A stretch of DNA of 64,000 bases from Microbacterium sp. TPD7012 (lineage in GTDB: Bacteria > Actinomycetota > Actinomycetes > Actinomycetales > Microbacteriaceae), in contig NZ_QDFV01000002.1 in the NCBI RefSeq assembly GCF_003075395.1, positions 620,001 to 684,000 on the forward strand, written 5' to 3'. Position 1 is the first letter of the stretch. Each line of letters starts with the position of its first letter. Of this stretch, positions 16,863-25,953 are shown piece by piece. A program made the translations under genes and the position numbers. The notes beneath the pieces were generated by a model that saw only the letters and a program-made list of their open reading frames with translations, made no database searches and had not been told where the DNA came from.

Positions 16863-18058
16863 TCGTGCCCGCCCACGTGCCCGTGCACGTCGACATCACG
16901 ACCAGCATGGTCGCCGTCGTGACGGTCCTGGCCGCCCTGGTCTTCACCCTCGCGACGCTGGCGCGTCCCAGCAGGGCGACCGTCACCTGGGGGGCCGCGT
17001 TCGGGCTCGGCGTGCTCGGCGCATATCTCTGGCTCGCCGGGAACCAGACGTCGGACCCCCTGATGAGAGCCGCCGCGTCGGGCCTCCTGCTGTGCTTCGA
17101 GCCGCTCGTCTGGATCGGGCTGCGGATGCATCTGCGCCGGCGGGTCGTCTGGTGGCCCGTGGCGGTCTACCTGGCGATCGTCCCGTCGCTGCTGGTGCTG
17201 ACGGCGAAGACGCCGGTGTATCTGCTCACCTTCCACACCGTGTTCGTCGTGAGCGGCGTCTTCGCCGCCTTCGTCGGCTACGAGCTGCTGCGCCGGCAGC
17301 CGGGCCCACGCGACATCCTCCTCCCGCTCGCCCTGGCCTCGTGCGCGTTCATCGTGGTCGCGGTCACCGCAGCCGTGGCCGCCGCCATGAACCAGGGGGT
17401 GAGCACCGATGAGCAGCTCAGCACGCTCCGCGGGATGAACGCGGTGGGAACGCTCGTGCTGAGCACGTGCGCCGCCTTCACCTTGGTGCTGATGGTCAGG
17501 GCGGAGGCGACACCGCCCTCCGCGATCGAGGCCGCGATCGAGCGCGCCCGGTGGCGGCTGCTGAAGGCCGGCGCCCAGAACGAGCAGGTGTGGTCGCTCC
17601 TCGACGTGCGCCTGGACGACCCCGCCGATCTGCGTGAGGCATCGACAGGCTCCACTTTCGCGATGATCGCCGACCGGTTCCACGACGACATCCAGGACGC
17701 GCTTCCCGCTGCCGCAGACGCCATCCGCATCGACGACACCCGGGCGATCGTCATCATCCGAGGGAGCGAGGAAGCGGTCCGGTTCCACATGCGCGACATC
17801 CTCACCCGCATCTCGACCATCGAGCGGGGCGACTCCATCGACGGCATCCGGGCGTCGGCGAGCATCGGCTGGGCGACGGTCGCCTCCACCGGATACGACT
17901 ACGACGAGCTCGCCGCCGCGGCGGGAGCGGCGGCGGTCCGCGCCCGTGCGGCAGGCGGAGACCGATGGAAACTGTCGACCTCGTCGGATGCGCCCGCCGC
18001 AGAGGTCGAGGCGCCGACGAGCGTGCCCCCGGCGGGCCGGACTACCCTGGAGAGGTGA
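16859..18058 (+). CDS. Membrane protein with degenerate GGDEF-like domain
   Basis: 399 residues, ATG overlapping the kinase stop by 4 bp. About seven membrane helices fill residues 12-215. The cytoplasmic part (about 225-385) ends ASIGWATVAS ... DELAAAAGAAAVRARAAGGDRW, which matches the end of GGDEF (diguanylate cyclase) domains, but the signature GG(D/E)EF position reads IDDTRAIVIIRG. The active site is therefore lost, so I expect no cyclic-di-GMP synthesis; it may bind nucleotide or serve as a sensor partner of the adjacent two-component pair. The stop overlaps the tsaB start. The domain call rests on the C-terminal half of the motif only. Confidence 0.65.
   Translation: MIVPAHVPVHVDITTSMVAVVTVLAALVFTLATLARPSRATVTWGAAFGLGVLGAYLWLAGNQTSDPLMRAAASGLLLCFEPLVWIGLRMHLRRRVVWWPVAVYLAIVPSLLVLTAKTPVYLLTFHTVFVVSGVFAAFVGYELLRRQPGPRDILLPLALASCAFIVVAVTAAVAAAMNQGVSTDEQLSTLRGMNAVGTLVLSTCAAFTLVLMVRAEATPPSAIEAAIERARWRLLKAGAQNEQVWSLLDVRLDDPADLREASTGSTFAMIADRFHDDIQDALPAAADAIRIDDTRAIVIIRGSEEAVRFHMRDILTRISTIERGDSIDGIRASASIGWATVASTGYDYDELAAAAGAAAVRARAAGGDRWKLSTSSDAPAAEVEAPTSVPPAGRTTLER
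18043..18048 (+). promoter_or_regulatory. Internal -10 box for tsaB
   Basis: TACCCT inside the end of the preceding gene, six bases before GTG 18055, suggesting a separate leaderless start for the tsaB-rimI-tsaD run. Confidence 0.45.
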
Positions 18059-18672
18059 TCCTCGCCGTCGACACCTCCCTGGGCACCGCCGTCGCCCTCA
18101 TCGACGCCGACGGGACCCGGCGCGCCGAGGCGGCGACCGTCGATCCTCTCGGTCACGCCGAGGTCATCGGCGTCCTGCTCGCCCAGGTGCTCGCCGAGGC
18201 CGGCCCCGGGGACATCACGCATGTCGTCGCGGGCATGGGCCCCGGCCCCTTCACCGGCCTGCGCATCGGCATCGCCGCTGCCCGCGCGTTCGCGCTCGGC
18301 CGGCGCATCCCCGTGGTGTCCGTGCCCAGCCACCTCGGAGCCGCGCTGACCGCTCTCGAGACCGAGTCCGGCCCCTTCGCGATCGTCACCGATGCCCGCC
18401 GCCGCGAAGTCGCGATCACGGTGTTCGACGGAGCGGATGCCGACGGCATCCCGCGCGTCGTCGCCGAGACCGTCCTCGTCAAGGCCGTCGATGCCGACGC
18501 GCACCTCGCAGGCATCCGCCGTGTCGACGTCACGACGCTCTCCGGTGCCGACCTCGCACGCGTGGGTGCCCGCGCGCTCGCCGCCGGGCGCTCGCTCGCG
18601 GGTGACGAGCCCCTCTACATGCGCCATCCCGACGTCACCCTGCCCGGGGCCCCCAAGAAGGTCCGGTCATGA
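18055..18672 (+). CDS. tsaB: tRNA threonylcarbamoyladenosine biosynthesis protein TsaB
   Basis: 205 residues from GTG 18055. TsaB is the ASKHA-fold scaffold that pairs with TsaD in t6A synthesis. ILAVDTSLGTAVALI at the N-terminus and VAGMGPGPFTGLRIGIAAAR (about 57-76) are the family motifs. Downstream rimI and tsaD overlap in turn, forming the classic tsaB-rimI-tsaD block. Confidence 0.94.
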   Translation: MILAVDTSLGTAVALIDADGTRRAEAATVDPLGHAEVIGVLLAQVLAEAGPGDITHVVAGMGPGPFTGLRIGIAAARAFALGRRIPVVSVPSHLGAALTALETESGPFAIVTDARRREVAITVFDGADADGIPRVVAETVLVKAVDADAHLAGIRRVDVTTLSGADLARVGARALAAGRSLAGDEPLYMRHPDVTLPGAPKKVRS

Positions 18673-19157
18673 CGCTCCGCCCCGCGATCCCTGCCGACCT
18701 CGACGCCATCATGCTGATCGAGAACCGCTCGTTCCCGACGGATGCGTGGAGCGCCGAGACCATGGCCGCCGAGCTCGCCAGTCCGCACGGACAGTACCTG
18801 ATCGACGAGCATGACGGCGTCGTCATCGGCTACGGCGGCATCCGTGCGCTGCAGGGGAGCGCGGATGCCGACATCCAGACCATCGCCCTCCTCGCCGGGC
18901 ATCGCGGCGAGGGACGGGGACGCGCTCTGCTGCGTGCCCTGCTGGCGGCTGCACGGGAGCGCGGTGCGCGCGAGGTCTTCCTCGAGGTGCGTGCGGACAA
19001 CCCTGCGGCAGCAGGCCTCTATCTCGCGGAGCACTTCGAGGAGATCGGCAGACGTCCTCGTTACTATCAGCCGGACGACGTGGACGCCATCGTCATGCGA
19101 CGCGACCTGCGCCGGCATCCGCTGTCCGCCGATGAGCCGCAGGAGGCGAACGCATGA
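18669..19157 (+). CDS. rimI: Ribosomal-protein-alanine N-acetyltransferase
   Basis: 162 residues of GNAT fold. It is expected to acetylate the N-terminal alanine of ribosomal protein S18 and perhaps other proteins. The acetyl-CoA pyrophosphate loop is [10 protein letters not shown] (about 78-87), and [12 protein letters not shown] with [11 protein letters not shown] are RimI-type motifs. Overlaps tsaB and tsaD by 4 bp at each end. Confidence 0.92.
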   Translation: MTLRPAIPADLDAIMLIENRSFPTDAWSAETMAAELASPHGQYLIDEHDGVVIGYGGIRALQGSADADIQTIALLAGHRGEGRGRALLRALLAAARERGAREVFLEVRADNPAAAGLYLAEHFEEIGRRPRYYQPDDVDAIVMRRDLRRHPLSADEPQEANA

Positions 19158-20233
19158 GTGAGCCTCTGGTGCTCGGCATCGAGACGAGCTGCGACGAGAC
19201 CGGTATCGGCATCGTCCGCGGGCGCACCCTGCTCTCCAACACGATCGCCTCGAGCATGGACGAGCACGCGCGCTTCGGCGGCGTCGTTCCCGAGGTCGCC
19301 GCCCGGGCGCACCTCGAGGCGCTGCAGCCCTCCATCGACGCGGCACTGGCCGAGGCCGGGGTGACACTCGACGACCTCGATGCGGTCGCGGTCACCAGCG
19401 GGCCGGGCCTCGCGGGCGCGCTCATGGTCGGCGTCGGTGCGGCGAAGGGCCTCGCCGTGTCGTTGGACAAGCCGCTGTATGCCGTCAATCACCTCGTCGG
19501 CCACATCGCCGCCGACATCCTGACCCCCGACTCCGAACCGCTGGAGTACCCGACCATCGCACTGCTGGTCTCCGGCGGGCACACCTCGCTGCTGCACGTG
19601 CGCGACCTCACGACCGACGTCGAGCTGCTCGGCGAGACCATGGACGATGCCGCCGGAGAGGCCTTCGACAAGGTGGCCAGACTCCTCTCGCTGCCGTATC
19701 CCGGCGGGCCGGAGATCGACCGCGCGGCCCTCGACGGCGACCCCGACGCGATCCGCTTCCCGCGGGGGCTCTCCCGCGCATCCGATCTGGCGAAGCACCG
19801 CTACGACTTCTCCTTCTCGGGGCTGAAGACCGCCGTCGCCCGCTGGGTGGAGGGCTTCGAGGCCGACGAGGTGAACCGGGGCGCGGCCATCCCGGTCGCC
19901 GATGTCGCCGCGAGCTTCCGCGAAGCGGTCGTCGACGTGCTGGTGACGAAGGCCCTCGCCGCCTGCGCGGATCTCGGTGTTCCCCGGCTGCTGCTCGGCG
20001 GCGGGGTCATCGCGAACAGGCGCCTGCGCGAGGTCGCCCTCGCGCGTGCCGAGGCGGCCGGCGTGACCGTGCGGATCCCGCCCCTCTCGCTGTGCACGGA
20101 CAACGGCGCGATGATCGCGGCACTGGCCGCCGAGCTGATCTCCTCGGGGCGCGGACCGTCGACCCTCGCGTTCGGGGCGGACTCCACGCTCCCGGTGACG
20201 GAGATCCAGGTCGCGGAGGCGGTTCCGGCATGA
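19154..20233 (+). CDS. tsaD: tRNA N6-adenosine threonylcarbamoyltransferase
   Basis: 359 residues, full length. TsaD transfers the threonylcarbamoyl group to A37 of tRNA together with TsaB and TsaE. Seen: [13 protein letters not shown] at the N-terminus, the metal-binding HLVGH (about 115-119), LVSGGHTSL and [13 protein letters not shown]. The stop overlaps the start of the following membrane-protein gene by 4 bp. Confidence 0.96.
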   Translation: MSEPLVLGIETSCDETGIGIVRGRTLLSNTIASSMDEHARFGGVVPEVAARAHLEALQPSIDAALAEAGVTLDDLDAVAVTSGPGLAGALMVGVGAAKGLAVSLDKPLYAVNHLVGHIAADILTPDSEPLEYPTIALLVSGGHTSLLHVRDLTTDVELLGETMDDAAGEAFDKVARLLSLPYPGGPEIDRAALDGDPDAIRFPRGLSRASDLAKHRYDFSFSGLKTAVARWVEGFEADEVNRGAAIPVADVAASFREAVVDVLVTKALAACADLGVPRLLLGGGVIANRRLREVALARAEAAGVTVRIPPLSLCTDNGAMIAALAAELISSGRGPSTLAFGADSTLPVTEIQVAEAVPA

Positions 20234-20718
20234 GCGATCTCCCGCGCACCCCCGACGCCGAAGGGACCGCACCGGCCCCACGCCCGAGCATCGAGCGCCC
20301 CAGCGGCGAGGTCGAGCAGCCGGCGGGTGCGACCAGGATCCCCGGCGCGCGCCGGGACGGGTACGCCAAGCTCCCCACCGGGCCGGTCGGCATCGAGCCC
20401 GTGGTCGTGAGCGGCCCCGACCTCGACGCCGTCGACGACACCGAGTGGGAGCCCACGACGGACACCGCCGTGATCGACGACACCCGGCTGGCGCCGTGGG
20501 CGCTCCTCGCCGCGATCGTCGCGCTGGGCGCATCCTTCTTCGTCGGCTGGGGCATCCCGGTGGCGGTCGTCTCGGTCATCGCCGCGATCATGTCGCTGCG
20601 GCGGCCGGTCGAGAGCCGCGCGATCGCCCGCTGGGCGCTGGTGCTCGGCCTCTGCGCGACGGTCTACAGCCTGGGCTGGCTCGTCTGGGCCGGTATGCAG
20701 TTCGAGCGGCTCGGATAG
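20230..20718 (+). CDS. Small two-helix membrane protein of the DUF4190 type
   Basis: 162 residues. The first 90 are Pro/Ala/Glu-rich and probably disordered in the cytoplasm. Two hydrophobic segments follow (about 94-125 and 138-156). The [20 protein letters not shown] and [17 protein letters not shown] pattern is like the DUF4190 membrane module common in actinobacteria. No function is known. It is coupled to tsaD by a 4-bp overlap. Confidence 0.6.
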   Translation: MSDLPRTPDAEGTAPAPRPSIERPSGEVEQPAGATRIPGARRDGYAKLPTGPVGIEPVVVSGPDLDAVDDTEWEPTTDTAVIDDTRLAPWALLAAIVALGASFFVGWGIPVAVVSVIAAIMSLRRPVESRAIARWALVLGLCATVYSLGWLVWAGMQFERLG

Positions 20719-20722
20719 CCGG

Positions 20723-21817
20723 ATGCTGGACGCCGACGAGCTCGCGGAGATGCGTGCACTGCAGGCGCGGGCATACGGGCGCGACGGCGGGCTCTCGCAC
20801 GCCGAGGCCGCGCGACTGCGCGGCCTGCAGGAAGGCGCGGTCGAGCGTGGGGTGTCGAGCGTCGCACCGGAGAGCGGACAGACAGCCGTCGACGCCGGCA
20901 CCGCGGGCAGCATCACCGATAGTCGCGTCACGGGAGCCGTCGAGCCGACGGAACCCGCCCCCGCCGCGACCTCCCCGGCCGTCCGGGAGCCGGTCGACGA
21001 GGCTCCGGCATCCGCTCCTGCTCTGCGCCGTGCACCCGCGCGGTGGATCGCGCTCGCGGCAGTGGTCGTGCTCCTGTGCGGCGTCGGGATCGGATGGCTC
21101 CTGTTCGGCCAGAGCCGTGCCGCGGCGGTCGCCCTCACCGCCGAACAGCAGGAGTGGCAGAACGCGCTGACCGCCGAGGGCGACTACGACCCGTCGTCGA
21201 TCCGCGCCCTGGCCGTGAAGGAGGGCGTGGTCGTCTGGACCGCGACGAAGGAGGAGCGCCAGCGCACCTGCCTGATCCTCGGTGACGGCGAGAGCACCTC
21301 ACCGATCTGCCAGCTGACCGAGATGGTCGCCGAGTCCGGCATGTACGGGTCGCTCATCGTCGACTCCGTCGGCGTCACGCAGCGCGAAGTCTCCGCCCAG
21401 CTGCTGTTCGCCGCATCGGGGGAACCCGCCGTCGCCGTCAGCAGCTACGACTACAGCTCGGGATCCGCCGGCATGATCTACGCGAACGAGAACGAGACGC
21501 GCATCGCGGAGAAGCTCGCCGACGAGGGGTTCGACCCGCGTTCGATCTGGGTGGCCGGCTACGACGGCGATGTGCCGATCTGGAGCGCGATGCAGCTCGA
21601 CTCACCGGGGGCATGTCTCATCTACGACGGCTCCCTCTCTCCGTCTCCGATGGTGTGCGCCGACCCGCAGACCATCGTGGAACAGGGCGCGGGGCTCGTC
21701 CTGAACGTCGTCGATCCGCAGACGGGCACGACGACCACCTTCGAGTTCTCGCCGCACGGACCGTCAGCCCTCGTGATCACCCGGGAGCGGGGTGAGGTCG
21801 GTGCCGGGGGAGACTGA
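20723..21817 (+). CDS. Single-pass membrane protein, first of a tandem paralogous pair
   Basis: 364 residues, not assigned to a family. A short helical N-terminal motif (MRALQARAYGRDGGLSHAEA) is followed by a disordered stretch, one membrane helix (about 109-130) and a 230-residue extracellular part with paired cysteines (RTCLILGDG ... SPICQLT; GACLIYDG ... SPMVCADP), consistent with two disulfide-stabilised repeats. It is four bases after the preceding stop, so co-transcribed. The next gene encodes a paralogue with the same N-terminal motif, membrane helix and repeated cysteine pairs. Confidence 0.6.
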   Translation: MLDADELAEMRALQARAYGRDGGLSHAEAARLRGLQEGAVERGVSSVAPESGQTAVDAGTAGSITDSRVTGAVEPTEPAPAATSPAVREPVDEAPASAPALRRAPARWIALAAVVVLLCGVGIGWLLFGQSRAAAVALTAEQQEWQNALTAEGDYDPSSIRALAVKEGVVVWTATKEERQRTCLILGDGESTSPICQLTEMVAESGMYGSLIVDSVGVTQREVSAQLLFAASGEPAVAVSSYDYSSGSAGMIYANENETRIAEKLADEGFDPRSIWVAGYDGDVPIWSAMQLDSPGACLIYDGSLSPSPMVCADPQTIVEQGAGLVLNVVDPQTGTTTTFEFSPHGPSALVITRERGEVGAGGD

Positions 21818-23060
21818 CTCCGAGGAGCGGGGGAGACTGCAGCGGAAGGCCTACGGGCGCGCCGGCGGACTGACGGATGCCGAGGCGCGACGGCTGCGCG
21901 AGCTCGAGGACGCGCGGCCGGCGCTGATGCTCTCGACGACGCCGCCGTTGCCGGCACGCGCTGCCGAGCCGCCGACGCTCATCGATCGCGAGCACGTGCC
22001 GCAGGGCACAGCTGCGACGGCTTCGCTCGGGGCCGCCGTGCCGCCCGGCGCCGAGGCGCAGGAACCGTTCGCGGGCACCGACGGCACCGCCCGCCCCGCC
22101 GCCGAGAAGGGAAGCACCGCCGAGATGGGTGGCGAGCGGCGGCGCAGCGCGTGGCTCGCGGTTCCTCGACGCCGGTGGGGGCTGGTGGCCGCGGCCTCGG
22201 CGCTGCTGCTCGCGATCGGCGTGGGCGCGGGCTGGGCGCTCTTCGCTCAGCGCCCCGAGGTCATCCCTCTCACCGAGGAGCAGCAGCAGCGGCGACTCGA
22301 ACTGTACGAGCAGGGCGAATACGACCCGGGCACGCTGCGCGCGGTCGGGCAGGACGACGACGCCCTGGTCTGGTACGGCACGAGAGAGGACGGACGACTG
22401 ATCTGCGTGGTGATGGATGTGCAGGAGGCGTCGTCCGACTCCTGTGAGGACCGCGACGCCGTCGGTCCGTTCGGGTTGTCGACGTTCGTGATGGTGCCGG
22501 ACACCGTCGATGCGGATGCCGATCCCGCCGTCGCCTCGGGCACCAGCGTGAACGTCTACATGATGTTCTCCACGACGGGCGAGCCCATGGTCTCGATCCA
22601 GCGGTGGACGCCGAACCTCACGATGGTGAACCAGTTCCAGGGCGACGAACGCGCCAGGGCGACGGAGCTGTTCGAGCAGGGGTTCTCGATGGGTCTGTCG
22701 CTGGTCGGCTACTTCCAGGACGAGCCGGTGTGGCTGGGGTCCCGGTTCGCCGACGGCGATGACGCGACCTCGTTCGAGCAGTGCATGATCATCGACGCCC
22801 CGAAGGAGCGCCCGGTGTGCAGCACGACCTTCGACCTGCCCGGTGCGGGGCTCTTCGCGGTGGTCGACGGGGTCGACGGCGGGGTCCCCGTCTCCTGGAC
22901 GATCGGCGTGCAGAACACGCAGAACCAGACGCCGTTCCTCACCATCACGAGGGACTCCTCGTTCACGTCGCCCTCTTCCCCCGGCGACACGGTCCGCATC
23001 GAGTCCCCTCCGGGCGATCCGATCCGCGTCGAGGCTCCGCCGGACGATCCCGGCGAGTGA
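21792..23060 (+). CDS. Single-pass membrane protein, second of a tandem paralogous pair
   Basis: 422 residues from GTG 21792, overlapping the first paralogue by 26 bases; GTG 21801 is an alternative start. The N-terminal RLQRKAYGRAGGLTDAEARRL mirrors the neighbour's motif (its own copy is residues 14-34), then about 90 disordered residues, one membrane helix (about 128-148) and an extracellular region with LTEEQQQRRLELYEQGEYDP, again mirroring the neighbour (LTAEQQEWQNALTAEGDYDP). Paired cysteines recur (LICVVMD ... DSCED; EQCMIID ... RPVCST). The tail ends with two near repeats rich in Pro and Asp. Function unknown. Confidence 0.6.
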   Translation: MRSVPGETDSEERGRLQRKAYGRAGGLTDAEARRLRELEDARPALMLSTTPPLPARAAEPPTLIDREHVPQGTAATASLGAAVPPGAEAQEPFAGTDGTARPAAEKGSTAEMGGERRRSAWLAVPRRRWGLVAAASALLLAIGVGAGWALFAQRPEVIPLTEEQQQRRLELYEQGEYDPGTLRAVGQDDDALVWYGTREDGRLICVVMDVQEASSDSCEDRDAVGPFGLSTFVMVPDTVDADADPAVASGTSVNVYMMFSTTGEPMVSIQRWTPNLTMVNQFQGDERARATELFEQGFSMGLSLVGYFQDEPVWLGSRFADGDDATSFEQCMIIDAPKERPVCSTTFDLPGAGLFAVVDGVDGGVPVSWTIGVQNTQNQTPFLTITRDSSFTSPSSPGDTVRIESPPGDPIRVEAPPDDPGE

Positions 23061-23066
23061 CGGCGC

Positions 23067-24275
23067 TCAGGCCGCGGCGGGAACGCGGTCGGCGAGGATC
23101 GCACGGCGCTGGTCGCCCACCCGCACGAGGATCAGCGTGGCCTCCGCGTCGCCGCGCAGTGTGAGCTTCCTGCGGAAGGCCGCGGGATCGACGTCGACCC
23201 CGCGCTTCTTGATCTCGAGCCGGCCGATCCCGTTCGCCTTCAGCACGGCGTTGATCGCCTTGGGCGTGGCCGGCATGGTCTCCCGCACGCGGAACGACTG
23301 CACGAACGGGCTCGTCACCGCGGCATCCGACGTCAGGTAGGCGATGTGCTCGTCGAGCATCCCCGCATCGAGGCTCCGCGCGACGTCGCCGATGAGCCGC
23401 GCACGGATGACCGCCCCGTCCGGTTCGTGCAGGAATGCGCCGAGCTCGCGGACCGGAGCATCGTCGGCGTCTGCGCCGGAGGTCAGCTCGTGCGAGCGCT
23501 CGCCGCGGATCACGAGGGCCGCACGACGCACGCCTTCGCGCGCGAGAGCACCGCTCCACACCACCAGCTCGACCACGCTGCCGTCGGCGCTCACCCACTG
23601 CGCCTCGCTGTCGGACGGGAGCGCGTCGCGGTCGTGCGCGGGGCCGAGCTTGATGCCCGTCGGCATCCGTGCGGCGACGTCGAAGGCCCAGTCGAGGGAG
23701 GGGGAGTAGTCGTCGGCGGACACGCGTCGCGTCTCGCTGTGGCCGGCGGTGCGCCGCGCGGGGTCCATCCAGACGGCGCCGGGTGTCTCGCCGGGCACGT
23801 CGAGAGCGTCCTCCGCCGTGCCGTGGCGGACGACCGCGGAATCCCCGAACGGGGCGAGGTTGTAGGCGGCGATCACCGAGGTGACCTCGTCGGCGTCGAC
23901 CGCGAGCACGTCGAGTCCCGCGCCGGCGAAGGCGAGGGCGTCGCCGCCGATGCCGCAGCCGAGGTCGGCGACCCGCGTGATGCCGACGCTGCGGATGCGC
24001 TGCGCGTGCCGCGCGGCGACGGCGAGCCGGGTGGCCTGCTCGAGCCCCGCGCGGGTGAACAGCATCCGACCGGCGAACGCGCCGAACTTCGCCGTCGCCT
24101 TGGAGCGCAGGTGCGCCTGACCGACCACGGCGGAGACCAGATCGGGAGAGTGCCCTGCCGCGCGCAGACGGGAGACGGCGCGAGCGACCTCGGCGGTCGA
24201 GTCGAGGGCGCCCAGCTCATCGAGCAGCTCGAGCCCCTCGGGGGTCAGCAGGGCTCGCAGCTCGGACATCTCCAC
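23067..24275 (-). CDS. Class I SAM-dependent methyltransferase with THUMP-like C-terminal domain
   Basis: 402 residues. The SAM-binding motif VADLGCGIGGDALAFA is at about 107-122 and VWMDPARR (about 171-178) matches the catalytic-loop region of this family. The C-terminal 80 residues (KRGVDVDPAAFRRKLTLRG) fit the THUMP-like domain of the same actinobacterial family; the substrate is probably RNA but is not established. The start is GTG 24275 rather than the ATG two codons later, because TAGGCT lies exactly six bases before the GTG. It ends six bases from the convergent membrane-protein gene. Confidence 0.8.
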   Translation of the reverse strand: MEMSELRALLTPEGLELLDELGALDSTAEVARAVSRLRAAGHSPDLVSAVVGQAHLRSKATAKFGAFAGRMLFTRAGLEQATRLAVAARHAQRIRSVGITRVADLGCGIGGDALAFAGAGLDVLAVDADEVTSVIAAYNLAPFGDSAVVRHGTAEDALDVPGETPGAVWMDPARRTAGHSETRRVSADDYSPSLDWAFDVAARMPTGIKLGPAHDRDALPSDSEAQWVSADGSVVELVVWSGALAREGVRRAALVIRGERSHELTSGADADDAPVRELGAFLHEPDGAVIRARLIGDVARSLDAGMLDEHIAYLTSDAAVTSPFVQSFRVRETMPATPKAINAVLKANGIGRLEIKKRGVDVDPAAFRRKLTLRGDAEATLILVRVGDQRRAILADRVPAAA

Positions 24276-24281
24276 GCCCTC

Positions 24282-24287
24282 AGCCTA
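24282..24287 (-). promoter_or_regulatory. -10 box for leaderless methyltransferase transcript
   Basis: TAGGCT on the minus strand, six bases before GTG 24275. Confidence 0.55.
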
Positions 24288-24323
24288 ATTCCCCCGCCCC
24301 CGTCGCCGAGCCGGCGGGTGGCA

Positions 24324-24350
24324 TTGGCACTCGCATTGCATGAGTGCCAG
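24324..24350 (+). promoter_or_regulatory. CIRCE operator 1 (HrcA binding site), overlapping the groES -35 region
   Basis: TTGGCACTC, nine bases, GAGTGCCAG: a close match to the HrcA consensus TTAGCACTC-N9-GAGTGCTAA. The likely -35 box TTGCAT (24336-24341) lies inside it. Confidence 0.85.
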
Positions 24351-24365
24351 CCGAGCGCATAGACT
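24336..24365 (+). promoter_or_regulatory. groES promoter
   Basis: TTGCAT (24336-24341), an 18-base spacer, and TAGACT (24360-24365). It is flanked and overlapped by the two CIRCE operators, so HrcA should block it in unstressed cells. Confidence 0.65.
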
Positions 24366-24368
24366 GGA

Positions 24369-24395
24369 TTAGCACTCTCGGGTTGAGAGTGCGAA
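24369..24395 (+). promoter_or_regulatory. CIRCE operator 2, at the groES transcription start
   Basis: TTAGCACTC, nine bases, GAGTGCGAA. The left half is a perfect match to the HrcA consensus; the right half differs by one base. Confidence 0.88.
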
Positions 24396-24435
24396 CAAGT
24401 CTTTCGTGTCAGCGTCAAGAAAGAAGAGGTAGACC

Positions 24436-24732
24436 GTGTCGGTTTCCATCAAGCCGCTCGAGGACCGCATCGTCATCCAGCAGGTCGAGGCCGAGCAGAC
24501 CACCGCGAGTGGCCTGGTCATCCCCGACACCGCCAAGGAGAAGCCCCAGGAGGGCGAGGTCGTGGCTGTCGGCCCCGGCCGCATCGACGACAACGGCAAC
24601 CGCGTTCCGATCGACGTCGCCGTCGGCGACCGTGTCCTGTACAGCAAGTACGGCGGCACCGAGGTGAAGTTCGGCGCAGACGAGTACCTCGTCCTGTCGG
24701 CCCGCGACGTGCTCGCGGTCGTCGTCCGCTGA
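24436..24732 (+). CDS. groES: Co-chaperonin GroES
   Basis: 98 residues from GTG 24436, AGAAGAGG seven bases upstream. GroES caps the GroEL cage during protein folding. [35 protein letters not shown] and the mobile-loop region are typical, and the end ([19 protein letters not shown] ... DVLAVV) is conserved. It stands alone: no groEL follows, as in many Micrococcales, where groEL lies elsewhere. Two CIRCE operators upstream predict heat induction through HrcA. Confidence 0.97.
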   Translation: MSVSIKPLEDRIVIQQVEAEQTTASGLVIPDTAKEKPQEGEVVAVGPGRIDDNGNRVPIDVAVGDRVLYSKYGGTEVKFGADEYLVLSARDVLAVVVR

Positions 24733-24746
24733 ACCAGCGTTCCTCG

Positions 24747-24782
24747 GAAGGGACTCGGATGCTTCGGCATCCGGGTCCCTTC
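24747..24782 (+). terminator. groES terminator
   Basis: A 16-bp stem with one G-U pair around a TTCG tetraloop, starting 15 bases after the stop. The inner stem is built from GGATGC and GCATCC. Confidence 0.85.
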
Positions 24783-24864
24783 TGCTTTCCGCCAGACGGC
24801 GTCGGTTTCCTGCCGGACTCCTTCGGTCCATGGCCATGTGGCGTCCGCGGACTGTCGCGCGGCA

Positions 24865-24870
24865 TAGGGT
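24865..24870 (+). promoter_or_regulatory. -10 box for leaderless rarD transcript
   Basis: TAGGGT six bases before GTG 24877; there is no ribosome site. Confidence 0.55.
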
Positions 24871-24876
24871 TGTGCA

Positions 24877-25809
24877 GTGCCCTCTGAGACGACCCGCGCC
24901 ACTCGGACCGCCGGAGTCGCCTACGCCGGCGGCGCCTATCTGCTCTGGGGCATCCTCCCGCTCTACTTCCTCCTCCTCGTGCCGACCGGGCCGTGGGAGG
25001 TCGTCGCCTGGCGAGTGCTGCTGTCGCTGGTCTTCTGCCTCCTGCTGCTGACGGTGACGCGCGGATGGGCCGCCTTCGGTGTGATCCTGCGGCAGCCGAA
25101 GCTCTTGGGCTGGACGGCGCTGGCCGGCCTCCTCATCTACGTCAACTGGCAGGTGTTCGTGCTCGGCACGCTCACCGGCCACGTCGTCGAGACCAGCCTC
25201 GGCTACTTCATCAACCCGATCACCACCGTGCTGCTCGGCGTCTTCGTGCTCAAGGAGCGCATCCGCCGTCTGCAATGGGCAGCCATCGCCATCGCCGCGA
25301 TCGCGGTCGTCGTGATCGTCGTCGCCTACGGCTCGTTCCCCTGGATCGCGCTGTCGCTGACGGCGTCGTTCGGCGTCTACGGGCTGATCAAGAAGAAGAT
25401 CGGTCCGGCCGTCGACGCGGTGAGCGGGCTGACGCTGGAGTCGTTCTGGCTGATCCCGATCGCCGTCGTGCAGCTGATCATCGTCGCGCAGACGCCCGCC
25501 GGAATCACGATGGGGGCGAACGGCTGGGGTCACGCCCTGGTGCTCGGGTTCGCCGGCGTCGTCACGGCCGTTCCGCTGCTGCTCTTCGCGGCGGGCACAC
25601 GACGCATCGACCTCACGGTGATCGGCATGATCCAGTTCGTCACCCCGGTGATGCAGTTCATCCTCGGCGTCGTGGTCCTCGGGGAGCCGATGCCGGCCGA
25701 GCGATGGGCCGGATTCATCATCGTGTGGATCGCGATCATCGTCTTCGTGGTGGACCTCATCCTGGCCGCTCGCCGGGGCCGCGCCGCCGCCGAGCCCGAA
25801 CCGGTCTGA
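24877..25809 (+). CDS. rarD: RarD-type EamA-family membrane transporter
   Basis: 310 residues with ten predicted membrane helices in two EamA repeats. GGAYLLWGILPLYFLLL near the N-terminus, GYFINPITTVLLGV and FVTPVMQFILGV are signatures of the RarD subgroup (sometimes called chloramphenicol-sensitive protein). The transported compound is not known; the wider family moves amino acids and other metabolites. GTG start is chosen from the -10 box six bases upstream. Confidence 0.88.
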   Translation: MPSETTRATRTAGVAYAGGAYLLWGILPLYFLLLVPTGPWEVVAWRVLLSLVFCLLLLTVTRGWAAFGVILRQPKLLGWTALAGLLIYVNWQVFVLGTLTGHVVETSLGYFINPITTVLLGVFVLKERIRRLQWAAIAIAAIAVVVIVVAYGSFPWIALSLTASFGVYGLIKKKIGPAVDAVSGLTLESFWLIPIAVVQLIIVAQTPAGITMGANGWGHALVLGFAGVVTAVPLLLFAAGTRRIDLTVIGMIQFVTPVMQFILGVVVLGEPMPAERWAGFIIVWIAIIVFVVDLILAARRGRAAAEPEPV

Positions 25810-25860
25810 TCCCCGGTCCTGTCGCAGGCCGGACTCGGTGTCGGATCGTTAACGCACCGA

Positions 25861-25902
25861 AACACTAGCGACCCCTGACGGCGTGTCCCACGCTCTAGTG
25901 TT
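25861..25902 (+). promoter_or_regulatory. Inverted repeat upstream of livK
   Basis: AACACTAG (25861-25868) and CTAGTGTT (25895-25902) form a perfect 8-bp inverted repeat with 26 bases between, 52-93 bases before the livK ATG. It is a plausible operator; the livK promoter itself is not clear. Confidence 0.4.
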
Positions 25903-25953
25903 AGAGCACCCGAGCGTGGTCACAATCCACGTTCAGTTACGCAAGGGAGCATC

